From Lethocerus indicus (Eukaryota > Arthropoda > Insecta > Hemiptera > Belostomatidae), in the NCBI GenBank assembly GCA_019843655.1, contig JACDQD010000002.1, forward strand, positions 7,822,585-7,886,584: a stretch of DNA of 64,000 nt. The letters are read 5' to 3'. The translations under genes and the position numbers were made by a program. The stretch's first letter is position 1; every line of letters begins with the position of its first letter. Shown here one piece after another: positions 23,061 through 34,755 of the stretch. Under the pieces are notes generated by a model. That model was not told where the DNA came from. It searched no databases and saw only the letters and a list, made by a program, of their open reading frames with translations.

Positions 23061-24815
23061 CTTCATATATTCCCCTTAACAAGTTTTTTTGTCTATTAAT
23101 TTTAACGGGAAAATTATAGCTACGTTCAAATCGTAATCATGATTCGCGTATTACATTGAAAATCGACTAATATAGTCTAGTCAGAGAATGGGGAAAACAA
23201 AAATACTCTACACCTTAAGGCCGATCAGTTTGTTTGGGTTTGTATACGCCCCGAAAAAAATGGAATTCCGGCCTTATAACGGAGGCCGGGCCCTCTACAT
23301 TTTCCGCCGTCGTCTCGTAAACTGGAGCCGTGAGGCGGGTTTTAAATAATGGAACAAGAGAAAGGAGTGGGTGAGGAGGGGTGGCGGGCAGCCGGTAGTA
23401 GAGGCCGCCCCCGGAGAACAATGGATTAAAGTGAACAGTGTAAATTGAACATTGTTAAACAAGACGTGCGAAAGCGATAAATTGCGGGACGGACGTGTCG
23501 TCTTGGCAGAGGTTTGGGAAGTGAACTAATTAAGTGAAATGTGCCGATATTGTAATGTGGACGGGGGGTGGTGCACAGCTGCCAAATTGGGCCCCCAACC
23601 CCCTCCCTTGTCATCCCCCACCCCCTTGGGATTCCTATTATGTGAATTCCGTTAGACCCCATCTTCATCATACCACTTTTTCGTGCCCCATGAGATAGTT
23701 TTCACAACTTTCTGTCTACGGAATGCGGCCTACTACTCCTCCATCCAGCTATTTCAACCATGAGTTAAGGAGATGAAGTAGCTATTCCCCCGCGAATCGA
23801 GGTACAAGACGCTGCTTTTTACGAAACACACTTGGAACACGATTGTGGAGAAGGTAAAATTTATTTTAATTCCATGTAACTCGCTCATGGAATTTATTAT
23901 TATGTCGCTCGACAAAATATTTGAGCCACTAAAGGAGATTAAATGTCGAGATTCAGTCTTCAGGCAGTCCTGTAAAATCATCAGTCCCAAATATTTCCGG
24001 CTAAGGAACTCAAAAACAAATTCGTGGTAAAATGTTCTAATTGTGTTAATCGATGAGTAATTTGGAGATATATTAGGTTTTTAATGTTTCAGATACGGTC
24101 GTGTCGCTAATATTATTTTACTCGTATTTAAAATTCCGAACTTGGAGTCGAACTCAGATATCGTCTTTATTTCAATTAAGACGGAATGTAAAAAAAACGG
24201 GCGGAACAACAGCTTTTATTGTTTAATAAATTAAAATCTATTTTAGGAATAACGGGAGCGACTGAGACAACCTAGTTGAAATCAAAGGATCCTCGGAAAG
24301 CTCGGAAGTCTCGTATTTTAAAATTAAACGAGGGTCAGGGATCTAATAGCTTCCTCCCAGTAGAGCAGTTTGAACGTGGGGGCTTCTTTTTGTAATGAAA
24401 AGCAAAAACCGGGACTTCAGAGAAATTTGTTTTTTAGTCGTCGGAGCGTAAGTAGGCAAAATTGGAAGGATAGTCGCTAGTACCCTAGCCGCTATCAGCG
24501 CTGTCCAACTTCTCTTAGCCCGCACATCATTCTTTCTTTTACAAAAATTCGGGTGCCAGAAAAAGGGTAGGTAATTGAAAAGACAGTTTTAAAGTAATTT
24601 TATTTTTACTAGTATCATGTCAAAAATAACACTTTACTACATAATAATGTCAAGAACATTGTCAGGACCCTTAATATTTAATAATATTATCTGTTATGTA
24701 TAATATTTGTGTTATGTAATGTTTTCTGTTATGCATCAATATTTGTTGCAGGACGAATTATATTATCAGGTGTGAAGTCTATTCTTTATTTTCACGCAGT
24801 TTCTATTTTTTAACG

Positions 24816-25022
24816 TTACAATTTAATGCATTTCACGCTCGCAGATGTCATAGAAACCCCTGAAAGTAAAATGTATTCAGGTCCAAATCCCAACGTTTTT
24901 AGGTATTTTTCGTCATCCATAAGTTTGAACATTTCAGTTGCCCTATTAGATGCACTAAATGAGTGAGCTGGATGGTCGCATAGTTCAACTTGATTTTTTG
25001 GATCTACGGAGCTAATTTCCAT
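24816..25022 (-). CDS. Coding-like small open frame, function unknown (low confidence)
   Basis: This 68-codon frame starts MEISSVDPKNQVELCDHPAH and continues through NRATEMFKLMDDEKYLKTLG and FGPEYILLSG. I do not recognise a family. Its amino-acid mix is balanced (many Asp, Glu, Lys, few low-complexity runs), unlike the Arg/Ser/Leu-rich chance frames around it. It sits in a 500-bp AT-rich island (about 24590-25090) bordered by more GC-rich DNA, as an inserted sequence would. It could be an exon of a nested gene, a fragment of a transposon or retrocopy, or chance. No signal peptide or membrane segment is seen. Confidence 0.25.
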   Translation of the reverse strand: MEISSVDPKNQVELCDHPAHSFSASNRATEMFKLMDDEKYLKTLGFGPEYILLSGVSMTSASVKCIKL

Positions 25023-25089
25023 ATTTAATGTGTTTTTTTTTATTTAGATAAATTTTCTTTACTTTTCTTAAATTATGTATTTTTGTATC

Positions 25090-28000
25090 GACGATTAATA
25101 GAATCGTTTTTCGGTTGTAAAAATCGTGCGAGGAGCCAGGGAAAGCGAGACACGGAAACCCCGCGAAGCCGCAGTCGTTCAAGCTGGCGTGACCGGAAAC
25201 TTTGTTTCTATCGTCCCCGCTTAAATGGCAAAGCGTAGAATTGGAAGCCGCCTTTTCATCGCAGATCAGAGGACGATGCGGAAGTTCTTGGCCACTGGTG
25301 CGACTGGATCTTATTTCCCCCTTATAGCTACTAATACCGCCATTTCCGCCTACAGCCGGACTTAGGGCTACTGTCAACATTCAATTGGACCTTCAATTCA
25401 AGGCCGACGTCAATGGGGTGCCGGTGCCGATTTCCTATTTCATTTTACCCTGATTGTGGTCATCCGGAGCCGGTGTCTCAATGTTCAGCACAAAGCTTAT
25501 GGAGGAGGGTGTCCACCGGCATTCACAGGGCCTATCAAGGAATGGTGTAAAATCGAAATTTTTAAAACTGTTCCTTATAGTGTTTAAACAAATTATGGAA
25601 AATCGAAAATTTGAAAAATCAGTCCAAAATGTTCGTGGACGACGTCAACAGTGGTCCAGGGGTGCGATATACATTGGTGTAAGGACAGATGAAAAATTTT
25701 TGTTCCACACGAAATCAATTCGCGTATTTTCAAAGTTTATTATGTCGATTCATGGTCTTTCATCGCAAAACACTAATGATGGCGTAAACATATTCCTGGC
25801 CCGATTGTGTCCCGCGGGCTCCTAATTGGACGGCGGCTCTCTGGGTCGATCGTTCAATAATTTCTCTTTGAACTGCGGTCCAGTTTGTACCAACGCTGCT
25901 GTTGTATTCTCTAATGGGTTCGCCGAGGTTCGGATAATTTATTTTCTGAAAATTGTAAAACGCCTTGTCGAAACCTTTATTCTGGAATTAGCTCTTGAGG
26001 GAGGGGGGCTCCTTTCAGATATCTTCCAGTGGGCGGCAAGTTTCATAGGTAGGTAATTCGGGTCTTTCTCGAACCACCCGAAGTTTTCACGATAGTTGAG
26101 AGTTTCCGAGGAAATTTCCGTTTCTCTTTAAAGACAGTTTCACCGATCGGAAAAAGAGATATCCCGGTATCCTCTCGTTGGCCGCCGGGAAATTCGACTC
26201 TTTATGTCCCTTTATAAACTTCTATTCCCTACTGAAAAAGAGTAATTCTTCGAAGCGAAGCTCTTTGTCTTAACAAGAAGCTTATAAATATTATTTATTA
26301 GTCCGATCCGTAACAATATTTTATGAGTTAATTAAAGGGCACGGAGGATCACATATTTCTAGAAGAGTTTTTAATCTGACGATGAACTCATCATTACTCG
26401 GTTCATTTATAAGTTGAAGTAATCCGCGTATAGCTCCGTATTTATTGTAATCAGTGTCAGGCTTAGCGAGATGAATAAGGGGCGTCGCATCGGTTGGCCA
26501 CTAACGGAGCATAAAGCTGGGTGCCCGGGGGCATGCGAGGTCCCGCTGAAAAATAGCCTGCATCTCTGAATGCGTTAGGCGCTCTTACGAGCATCTTCAT
26601 TTGAGAAGTGGCCGGCGGGAGACATGTGACGACAATGGGGGCGCCCAACACCCCCAACACCCCCCACCCAACCACATCCAACCCCTACCGCCGGCTCGGA
26701 ATTAGAAATCCGAGCTGCCCTTCAAAACTTTCTTACGATTCTCGCTCAGACCGGTCTCTTAATAAGACGGTCGCTTTTCTTCACAGCCCATTATTTAGAA
26801 TCTCAATTTAATTGCGTCTCGAACACTCGCCTGGTATATATTCCTCTCCGAGTTTGGGCCTTATTTAATTGGCCGTGGCCACGAATTATCCCTCCTTTAA
26901 TATCGTGTTTATATATCCCTCAGAGGTTTTATAGCGAAAAGAAATGGACATCAATCTGCCATCACTCGCTTGTTTGTTCCCAAACTAACCGGTTTCGAAT
27001 CAAATTCGATAATTGGTAAAATAAAATAGAATGGTCGAAAACCGAGAAGGAAGGCTGCCATAATATACGACATTTGCGAATAAGTAGATAAGGGATATAT
27101 GATATATCTTGGACAGCTATTAGGTTAAGGTTGTACTTTTATCGACATGTTAGTGATATTCTATTGTTCATTTAGGAATGCGAATATATAAGTAACGATA
27201 AAAAGAATTGTGAATCGCTTCTCTCAATTATGGAAGACTAGGTTATCGTTGTTACAATTAACGTTTCTAAGGAATTTGACGTCAGAAAAATTGTCATTTA
27301 ACGTAGGTTGGGTGCGGGAGAAATTTCGGTCGACGGCAGAAAGCAAAATGTTTAGAGACCTCTAAGGTAGACATTCAATATTTACAGAGGGCTTTGCTCT
27401 TGCCTCTTTTTCAATGCCAAATTTAAGTTGCTAAAATAAGCGAGAGCTACGAAGTTGAGATTCGGTAAAATACGTCGGGATGGGGTACAAACTAATGATT
27501 TATTATCGGATGTGCTAACAGTTTTAACTGAAATTCGTATCTTCTGTGTAAATAGGGAAGAGCGAAAACGGTTTCACATTTGATGCTTACGAAATAATGA
27601 TGGGATAGGCCAATATTGAACAAAACGTCGATATTGCTGTCGAGTGCAGAATGTGATTTTCTTGAAAATTAGAGTTAAAACGATTTAAAATGAAAAAACC
27701 GTAATGGATCACTATCCTCACAAAAAAATTTTAAATTATCATTGTTATGTAGCGCAGGAAAGTTCTGAAACGGTCGTTCCGAAAGAGATACTCGTCCCAA
27801 TTTATATGCAGTTCGATTGTTTTAACTGAAACTTCTGGTGGGTCGTTTAGTAAATTGCCCAGTTTCTATTGACAGATCTCGTAAAAACTTTATTTCTTTT
27901 ATCAACATAAATCCTAACCTTTTTAAGACGGCCAGATTTAACTTTCTCCTCCCGTTTAAAGTCGAACTCTCCTCGGTTTTCTCGTATTCGTGAGGTTGGG

Positions 28001-29546
28001 CGGTAACCGCCCAATGAATATCTCTTGCAGTTTGCGATTTCAAACTGCCCAAATCTATGCTGAAATAGAAGTGAGTCAAGTTAGACAGATTCGGTCGTGT
28101 TATTTCGACGTCTTCGTTTCAAATAAACCTACTCGCTCCGTAAATAGGACATAGAAAGAAAAACAAAGATTTGAATTAAAGACCCAGTTATCGGGCGGGT
28201 TAGTTCTGTGAGTATGTTGCCCTAGTAATTGAAGACGTAACTAGAGAAATATAAAGAGGTAGATACGGTTAAGTTGACATTGCAGTATTTACGCTAGAGC
28301 GATTCGGTTTCTCCGATTTTCTGGTCGGACGGGGTCGGAAGGAAAATTCTGTTATCCCTGATTCAGCGCAGTCCCCTCTTTCTTCTTCTAGTTTCAGATA
28401 TATTCTCTTTGCCGGCACTTTCTTCCAAAATGTCGGGCCAACATGAAGGTACTCGAGCGCACTACTTATGACCGGCTGTTTACGCCAAGAAAATGGATAC
28501 CGCAGGGAATCGGTCCTTTTATTGGAAATGCGTAAAAGAACTCTTCTTAAAATGAGACTCGCAAAAATGTAAACTCAAAAGGGTAATAAGGAAATCATTC
28601 CAAGGGAAACGTTTTCTATAATTATAAACCTGAGGTAATTAATATTATAATTTTAAAGAGTCATACATATTACTTTAAAGAAATATACATATTCATAAAT
28701 TCAAAACTAACTGTTTTTCTTAAATTATATCAATAACCTGTATTAAAAAGACTGTATAGAATGAACATCATTAAACCGTTGTCATTTTATATCCTTAACC
28801 AATAGAACATAGAATGGGGTGAAGTAATTTGCGTATTATCATTACAAATTGTACTTGGATGTCAACCAATGAGTTTTGGTCTGGTGTAAGTTTTGAATGT
28901 TGATTAAAAAATGGAAATTGACGCAATACTGTACCTCTCGAATACGGAATATATTTCGTAAGTTGATCTAGAATATTTTGACTCGGTGCGCATTCAACGC
29001 GGACACCGGTCGCGCGGTAATTGAATTAGAAACAGACCAGTTATGCTGGATGTTTATTGGAGAAAAGAGCCGGTAAAGCGTGATGCGAGAAATCCAATCA
29101 ATTGGTGAGCTCAGAACCAATTTGGGACGGAATGTCTACCTTAGTTTCTTGAAAATTGGTTTACCGGCCCCCCAGGAATGGCGTCTCGACAATTTTATCA
29201 TCGCCAGTCGAATTTGTGCGGGCCCAACGCCCCGCTCTGAGATATGACATTTTGAACCTTCTCAGTTTTTCTTTTATGTGGAAGCTTCATCGAATTTTAC
29301 CTTCCCCGGCCCACTTTCGTATTTAGAAGTTTAATGGGCGCTAAAATTATCGTTTTAAACTAAAGACTTGTATGTGTACTTTATTAGATTTGTCTTATAA
29401 CTGCTATTAAACACTGCGACTACGAAAGTTGTGTTGTCTAAAATGTAAATATTGCTATCGAGAGAGCTACCTCAATTAACTTCTACTTTCCCATTACAAT
29501 TCTACATCTAGAAGTTTGATCTACGCTAAACTCTAATAATTCTATG
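25090..29546 (+). other. Intron-like tract, no gene seen
   Basis: Mixed composition with a GC-rich islet at about 26.45-26.72 kb. Open frames up to 123 codons exist but read as low-likelihood protein. A sequence at 27231 resembles the first 11 bases of miR-7 and was rejected. Confidence 0.4.
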
Positions 29547-29645
29547 CTCGTTTCGGCTCTCACCATCTCCTGGCTGCTACTGTCAAAAACTAGTTTATTG
29601 ACGTAACGTTACTGACAATAGCTAGAGACCGAAATGGTCTAGCAC
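29547..29645. mobile_element. Degenerate fold-back element copy
   Basis: The left side reads GCTCGTTTCGGCTCTCACC then ATCTCC; the right side, on the minus strand, reads TGCTAGACCATTTCGGTCTC and ATTGTCAGTAACGTTACGTC. Both sides match the family core (TAGACC, TTTCGGCT, CCATC, TCAGTA) in opposite orientation, so the copy is a decayed inverted pair about 100 bp long. It lies about 165 bp before a better preserved copy. Confidence 0.5.
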
Positions 29646-29811
29646 ATGACTGAATCAACGAGTAGAGTCAGAAAATCGCGAGGATGCTTTCCAATTTGTG
29701 ATAAATTGACCTAAACTTTATGTAATTTAATTAGTGCTTCATTGAATATTCGAACCTCTTTCGGAAATTGTACGTCAAAACTCGTTTTGACTCTGGAATT
29801 AAATAATAATT

Positions 29812-29975
29812 CCGTAGATTTCGCGTGTTTCTGTCTCCTCTCGGTGGTTTGGTATTTTGCTAAACCGGTTTCGGATGCTCGCCATCTTCAGTAGCGGTGT
29901 TAGTCACTTTGGCAGAAGAGACAAAAGAACCGCACCGAGAGGAGACAGAAACGCACGAAATTTACGGTATTCCGA
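29812..29975. mobile_element. Compact fold-back element with terminal inverted repeats
   Basis: The left end CCGTAGATTTCGCGTGTTTC, followed by TGTCTCCTCTCGGTG, is mirrored at the right end (minus strand: CCGTAAATTTCGTGCGTTTC, TGTCTCCTCTCGGTG), giving arms of about 35-40 bp. Next to the left arm is AACCGGTTTCGGATGCTCGC then CATCTTCAGTAGC, the family core. The element is about 165 bp long and non-coding. It appears to be a deletion derivative of the same family as the 53.6-54.3 kb copy. Even sequence outside the right arm (minus strand: GAGGGGTCGGAATACC) matches the left flank of that copy (GAGGGGTTGGAATACC). Confidence 0.75.
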
Positions 29976-30810
29976 CCCCTCGCAGACCACAAAACATGTA
30001 TTCTAAATAATTATCGAAATATAAGAATTGCATAGTACCTTTATTAGTCCAAAACATTAGGTGGATTTAGGATTGCAAATATAAACTGTTCCAGACATGG
30101 TATGAAATATGTGTTAGTGGCACTTTCCTTAATTTGGTTAATTTGATTGTAGATCGAAAAATGGCGGATGTTAGATACCGGAGTTAGTCACGCTCCGCTG
30201 AGCCTCGCTTTTTAAACGAACTCCGTTTAACCGAGTTGAAATTACCGTACGATTCTTTTTCAACTCTCTTCAAGGGAAGAGTCATTTTTAATTGGCTTAC
30301 ATCACTCGTTTCGTTAGCCATGATTTTCATATGCGTTACACGCCCGTGTGATCAGTATGGAGGGCTTTTACAAATCTAGTACTGGGTGATGTAAAAGAAA
30401 AATAATTCGTCGCTTCGTAGGGGAATTGCATCGGTAAAGCTATAATTAAGGGGATCTATGGGAAAGCAAAATATTTTCTGATTTAAACTCGCGTCTATGC
30501 ATTCGCGACATAACTATTTAAGGCCGACTACAATAGGTAGGTTATTCTTTACCTTACAGTAACCAGAAGTGTTTCATATTGTTGCTATCACTTTTTAAAA
30601 AGAAAAATAAGAAGTTATTAAAATCAGCCGGCGGTTTAACACGGAATAGCGAAAGCCCGATATTCAATTTATTCGGCATTATAAAATATTCTTTTGATGT
30701 TCAATATTTCACGAATTTCCTGTTTCGAGGCGGGTCTATTTCCATATAAATGATGGTCCCGGTTCGGTTCTGTTTTGAAAGAACTTATATCAGGTCTGTG
30801 ATAATGGTCT

Positions 30811-30859
30811 ACAATCAAAATTAGGTTGACCTCTTGAATAATGTATTTCTCTGTTGTCT
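30811..30859 (+). repeat. Direct repeat, copy 1
   Basis: Contains AATTAGG, then GACCTCTTGAATAATGTATT, then CTGTTGTCT. It is repeated in the same orientation about 900 bp downstream (31708-31757), with a few substitutions and a short indel. Confidence 0.75.
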
Positions 30860-31707
30860 AGAAACGTCGATTCTTCTGGCGGGTTCTCAAGGGGGGGCCC
30901 TACTTCCGCCAGTTCTTGTAAAAGCACTCACCCCTTCAGGCCACTTTGATGTCCGAAGCGCATTATTCTTTTTCAAAAGTACATTCGCGCATTTCTGTTT
31001 TCATTCGCGTCATGATTCATGCGGGTTTTCATTTAAAGCCCCACCCCCTCAATCGAAGGAATCTCCTACCTCTCTTTGTAGGTTTTTCTTTTATCCGTAT
31101 ATAGTCCACCGATTTTAAATTACATACATGTTTTAACCGAATATTTTCCATATTTGTGATATGTGTGTAAACAGTGAACATTGATACTCAGTGTAAAATA
31201 TTCATATCGATAAGGTAAATTTAAAGGTATCGGTAATAGAGAGCGGTAAAAGGGGTCCGCCCTTTGAATATTCCTCCGTACTGAGAATGGGAGTGAGAGG
31301 GAACAGGCCGACTTCACCGCCTCTGGATATAACCAGCGAAAGCCATTGGAGAAGATTAAGAGGTTTAGCTCGGTGAGGGAGAGGGGGGCCCGATGCCCAG
31401 TCGGGTTTAATACAGGTCGGCGGTATAAATCTGCCAGCGGCCGTCTCGCCAGTTGGCCGGTATTTTTACCTCACTGGCCCGAGAGGATTCCACGCCTACC
31501 TTTCTCCGGACGCACGTCCACTTTTAAAAAATTGTCCCGAGAGGACGGGGGCCATTCTTAAAACTACTCCCCGGAGCAAAGTCATTTGTTTAGATTTTTG
31601 TTCGTTAATTTTTTACATTCCTCCCCCTCGGCCGAGGAGATGTGTTGCCGGGACGGCTGAGATTGATGAGGGCGGCCCCGGACCGGCTCTTTATTGACTG
31701 AAATTGA

Positions 31708-31757
31708 CAATCTAAATTAGGCCGACCTCTTGAATAATGTATTTGGCGCTGTTGTCT
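31708..31757 (+). repeat. Direct repeat, copy 2
   Basis: Same AATTAGG / GACCTCTTGAATAATGTATT / CTGTTGTCT sequence as at 30811-30859, with GCC for GTT before the shared block and two or three extra bases after it. The flanks of the two copies are unrelated. Confidence 0.75.
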
Positions 31758-34713
31758 CTTCTCTACGATCGGATCTAGTCGACCCTACTTCCTATTCCGT
31801 CCAAGTCTTCCGCCTTCGCTCCTGCGTTCTGAGCGAATCCTGCGATGGTTGACATACATAATTGATGGGATCGCGCGTAGCGGAGTGATATCCTACTTAT
31901 TTTTGTGCGTATATGGCAATATTTTACCATCCGCTACGCAAATGAGGTAAGTAACCAACAAATGAGGTGCATTTTTTAAAAAAGAATATAAATAATCAAT
32001 TTACCTATATTTTTGTATACCTGTATAATATTTCAGAGACTGATTATTGTTTTATTGTGTGTTTAGAACAACTATTGTCGATGATTCGTTAGGAAAGTTC
32101 CTGGAACATTCTAGTCGAGATGTTGGGAGGGATGTGAGTTCGGGGCAATAGGTTCCGTGTTAAGGGACAGTTGAATTCGCAGCCACGAAACACGGGACCC
32201 ATGCGAAACTGAAGTTTTCCTAGAAGACCTTTTTAATTGGAATTGATTCAGTCGACTGTCAGGAAACCATTATTCCTCTCGTGACCCACTCTTACGTTTT
32301 ACCGTTTATTATTGCTTTAACTCCCGTGACGAATGCGAAACTTTGCCTTCATTACTGAACGTAATACTACAATGAGGTGTTACGAATTTCCCTCTGTTAA
32401 GCCGTACAAGCTCGACATCATAGTCCTTCGATACATTGCCGGTCAGATGACTTGAAAGACATTAAATATGGGATCGGGTTACCTTAGTGGGTTTATGGAA
32501 TAAGTTCTGTCGCAAAATTTAACTTAAAATAGGACATATATCTTCGTCAGAATCACGAATTAGATAATGAAAATCGAGGAAGCGGTTTTTCCGGATAAAT
32601 CTTTATTTTTTATGGGAGCACGAACGCAGATATTGCTGGGCTATTACGGCGTATTTTTTGCCGGACGATTAAAAAAAAGAATTCCCGCATTCAGTGTGAA
32701 AAAACATTGGAGCGGCGGGTTGATGAGGGTCTGCGGGCGAGCCCTAAGTAGGGCCGCGATTCATCAAATCTTCCTCGTAAATAATATAACCTTTTGGTTG
32801 GGGGGTGTTTGCGTCTCGGTCGGGGGGACAAAAGCCGGGCTGAAAGGGAGCGGTGGGGCCCCGGCCCTATCCTCCCGCTTTAATGAAACTTCGCCCAGAA
32901 ATGAGCGCCGTTTGAGCCCTTCACACTACCGTGTTTTCACGAGACGATAAAATCTTCCGCCCTCCCGCCCATTTCGGCCGTTAGTCCGTCCACCAAAACA
33001 TAACACGGGCCGAGACGTTTTTTTTGTGATCCCGAACGGCCGCGACCGCAATTGGTGGGATACATTACACGATTTAATAATACCCTCGCTCTCTGTTTAG
33101 ATTGTTTTATTAAGGTTGTAAAAATGTTGTCATCTTAGCGATCGGATTGAATGTAACTGTTTATTGGCACTCGTCCAGAAGGTATTAAAACTAATAAAGG
33201 AACGGTCAGTATTTCTTCACTTATTTCCCTTGATTGGTACATTGGTTGCCTTTTTCGCGCTTAGTGTATTTTAATTTAAATGTTTCCCATTTATCGATGA
33301 AATTTGGATTTAGTTTTGACAAAATCTACATTCCTGTCGTTATTTTCAATGTTGGAGTTGCATAGTACAGTCCACCGCTCATGAACGAGTACCGTATGAA
33401 AATATAGTTTTTATCAAGTATTGTAATTTATAATTGATAAAACGGTCACGAATCCGCCGGAGGATGATAACCATCTGTTCCAAAAAAATGTAGAGGCATT
33501 TATTTCTTTACATTTCTACAGGCTACCAGTTATAATATACACGAGTAGGATAAGACACATACGAGTATACCAATTCACAAATCGTTCTACATTTCCATAC
33601 ATCAGTAATGTATACATAAATAAATCGTACGAGTACTTCCGAGGGTAGTGATGATTCTTGCATCTTTCTCTATTTAATCGGGATATATTCTCGTTATATT
33701 TTGGCGTTCCTTTACCTACTCTTTATAGAGAAACAGGTCTTCGAGTTCAAGTAGGATTCTGAACAATCCTTTATAGTGCTATGGCAATACTCAATTCTTT
33801 GATAACAAATCATAACTTACCCTCAAATTACTTGAATTGTCCCGTGAAGTAAAAACCTATTGTAAATAACGAGCAATAAACCCTTTTTTACTTCAGAAGA
33901 CACTATAACGCCTACAAAGATATATTATACCTATACTTTTATTGTTAGGCATTAAAATACCGCGTAACAAATTCAGTTGGTCAAAATAAACGACACTATC
34001 CGGTCTTTAAAAACTGACGGGACTGCGACGGTAGCAATTACGGGAGTGAGATGTCAGGCAAATGCAAGGGGTCCTATATTCGTAAGCGGGTAGGTTTTGA
34101 ATTAATTTCTTAGCGGGTTAAGTGATGGGGTGTTTTGGGGGCGGGGTGGGGGGGAGGGAGCATAATTTGCGGGGCTATGTTCATTGCCCCTTGGGCCCAG
34201 TTGAGCGGTGTGTCCAAGTTGGGCTCGAGTCTGCACGGCACCCTGGGGCACCCCCAACACCGGCCCACCTAAACTCAATATATTCTACCTCCTTACTTCC
34301 CGCCCTCCACAACTGCAACCCACCTATCTGCTAAGTCTAAACTAGTTACTTCTTGAGCGATGGCGACATTAATTTAAACCGGTAAGAATCCGCGGAGATA
34401 TCGGTTCTATTCCACGGTACTACTTTAAAGGACTCTCCTGGAAAAAGTGACTCCCATGCCTAAATTCATTGGGATTATATAATGATTAAACTACCATCGA
34501 TGGTAGCACAAAGAATGTCAAAATTAGTTTGGAATACCCGTTTGGTTGACATCCGGGCATGAATTTTACTTTAAATTTGGTGGTTTAATTAACTGTTTAA
34601 TTTATTGTGATACGAACAGTAATTTTAAAATCACTTTTAAATTACTATTCAAAATTACAAAAGTAACTTTAAAATTTAAATGTTTACTACAGTAAAAGTG
34701 ATTCATTAACATA

Positions 34714-34755
34714 TTGACGTAAGAGCTACTGGAGATGGCGGGCAGCCGAAATTGG
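34714..34755 (-). mobile_element. Fold-back element, single-arm copy
   Basis: On the minus strand this reads CCAATTTCGGCTGCCCGCC, then ATCTCCAGTAGC, then TTACGTCAAT. It matches the family core (CCGGTTTCGGCTGCTCGCC, ATCTTCAGTAGC, TTAGTCA). No matching second arm is seen nearby. Confidence 0.55.

Larger units (their letters stand above)
17761..24589 (+). other. Start of the long intron-like tract
   Basis: No coding feature I can support. The tract contains two long (TA)n runs, a small tandem repeat near 18.84-18.89 kb, a 20-bp perfect palindrome at 22671-22690 and a hairpin at 23030-23060. There is a GC-rich islet at about 23.26-23.68 kb, where open frames are long only because stop codons are rare. 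Balanced composition with many homeodomain-like TAATTA cores resembles regulatory introns of developmental genes; this is an impression, not a test. Confidence 0.4.
29976..34713 (+). other. Intron-like tract with GC-rich islets
   Basis: Apart from the direct-repeat pair there is no supported feature. GC-rich islets lie at about 30.87-31.70 kb, 32.70-33.06 kb and 34.10-34.33 kb. They contain G-run patches that keep reading frames open (up to 127 codons at 32567-32950) without protein-like composition. TATCGATA, the insect DRE/BEAF core, occurs at 31205-31212. AT-rich stretches fill the rest. Confidence 0.4.

Noticed and set aside
25454..25825. 123-codon plus-strand open frame
   Set aside because: No recognisable domain and no conserved-looking start; consistent with chance.
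27231..27253. Sequence beginning TGGAAGACTAG, like the first 11 bases of miR-7
   Set aside because: The rest of the mature sequence does not match although miR-7 is almost invariant in animals, and no complementary hairpin arm is visible.
32567..32950. 127-codon open frame
   Set aside because: GC-rich region, unrecognisable product, no splice or promoter context.
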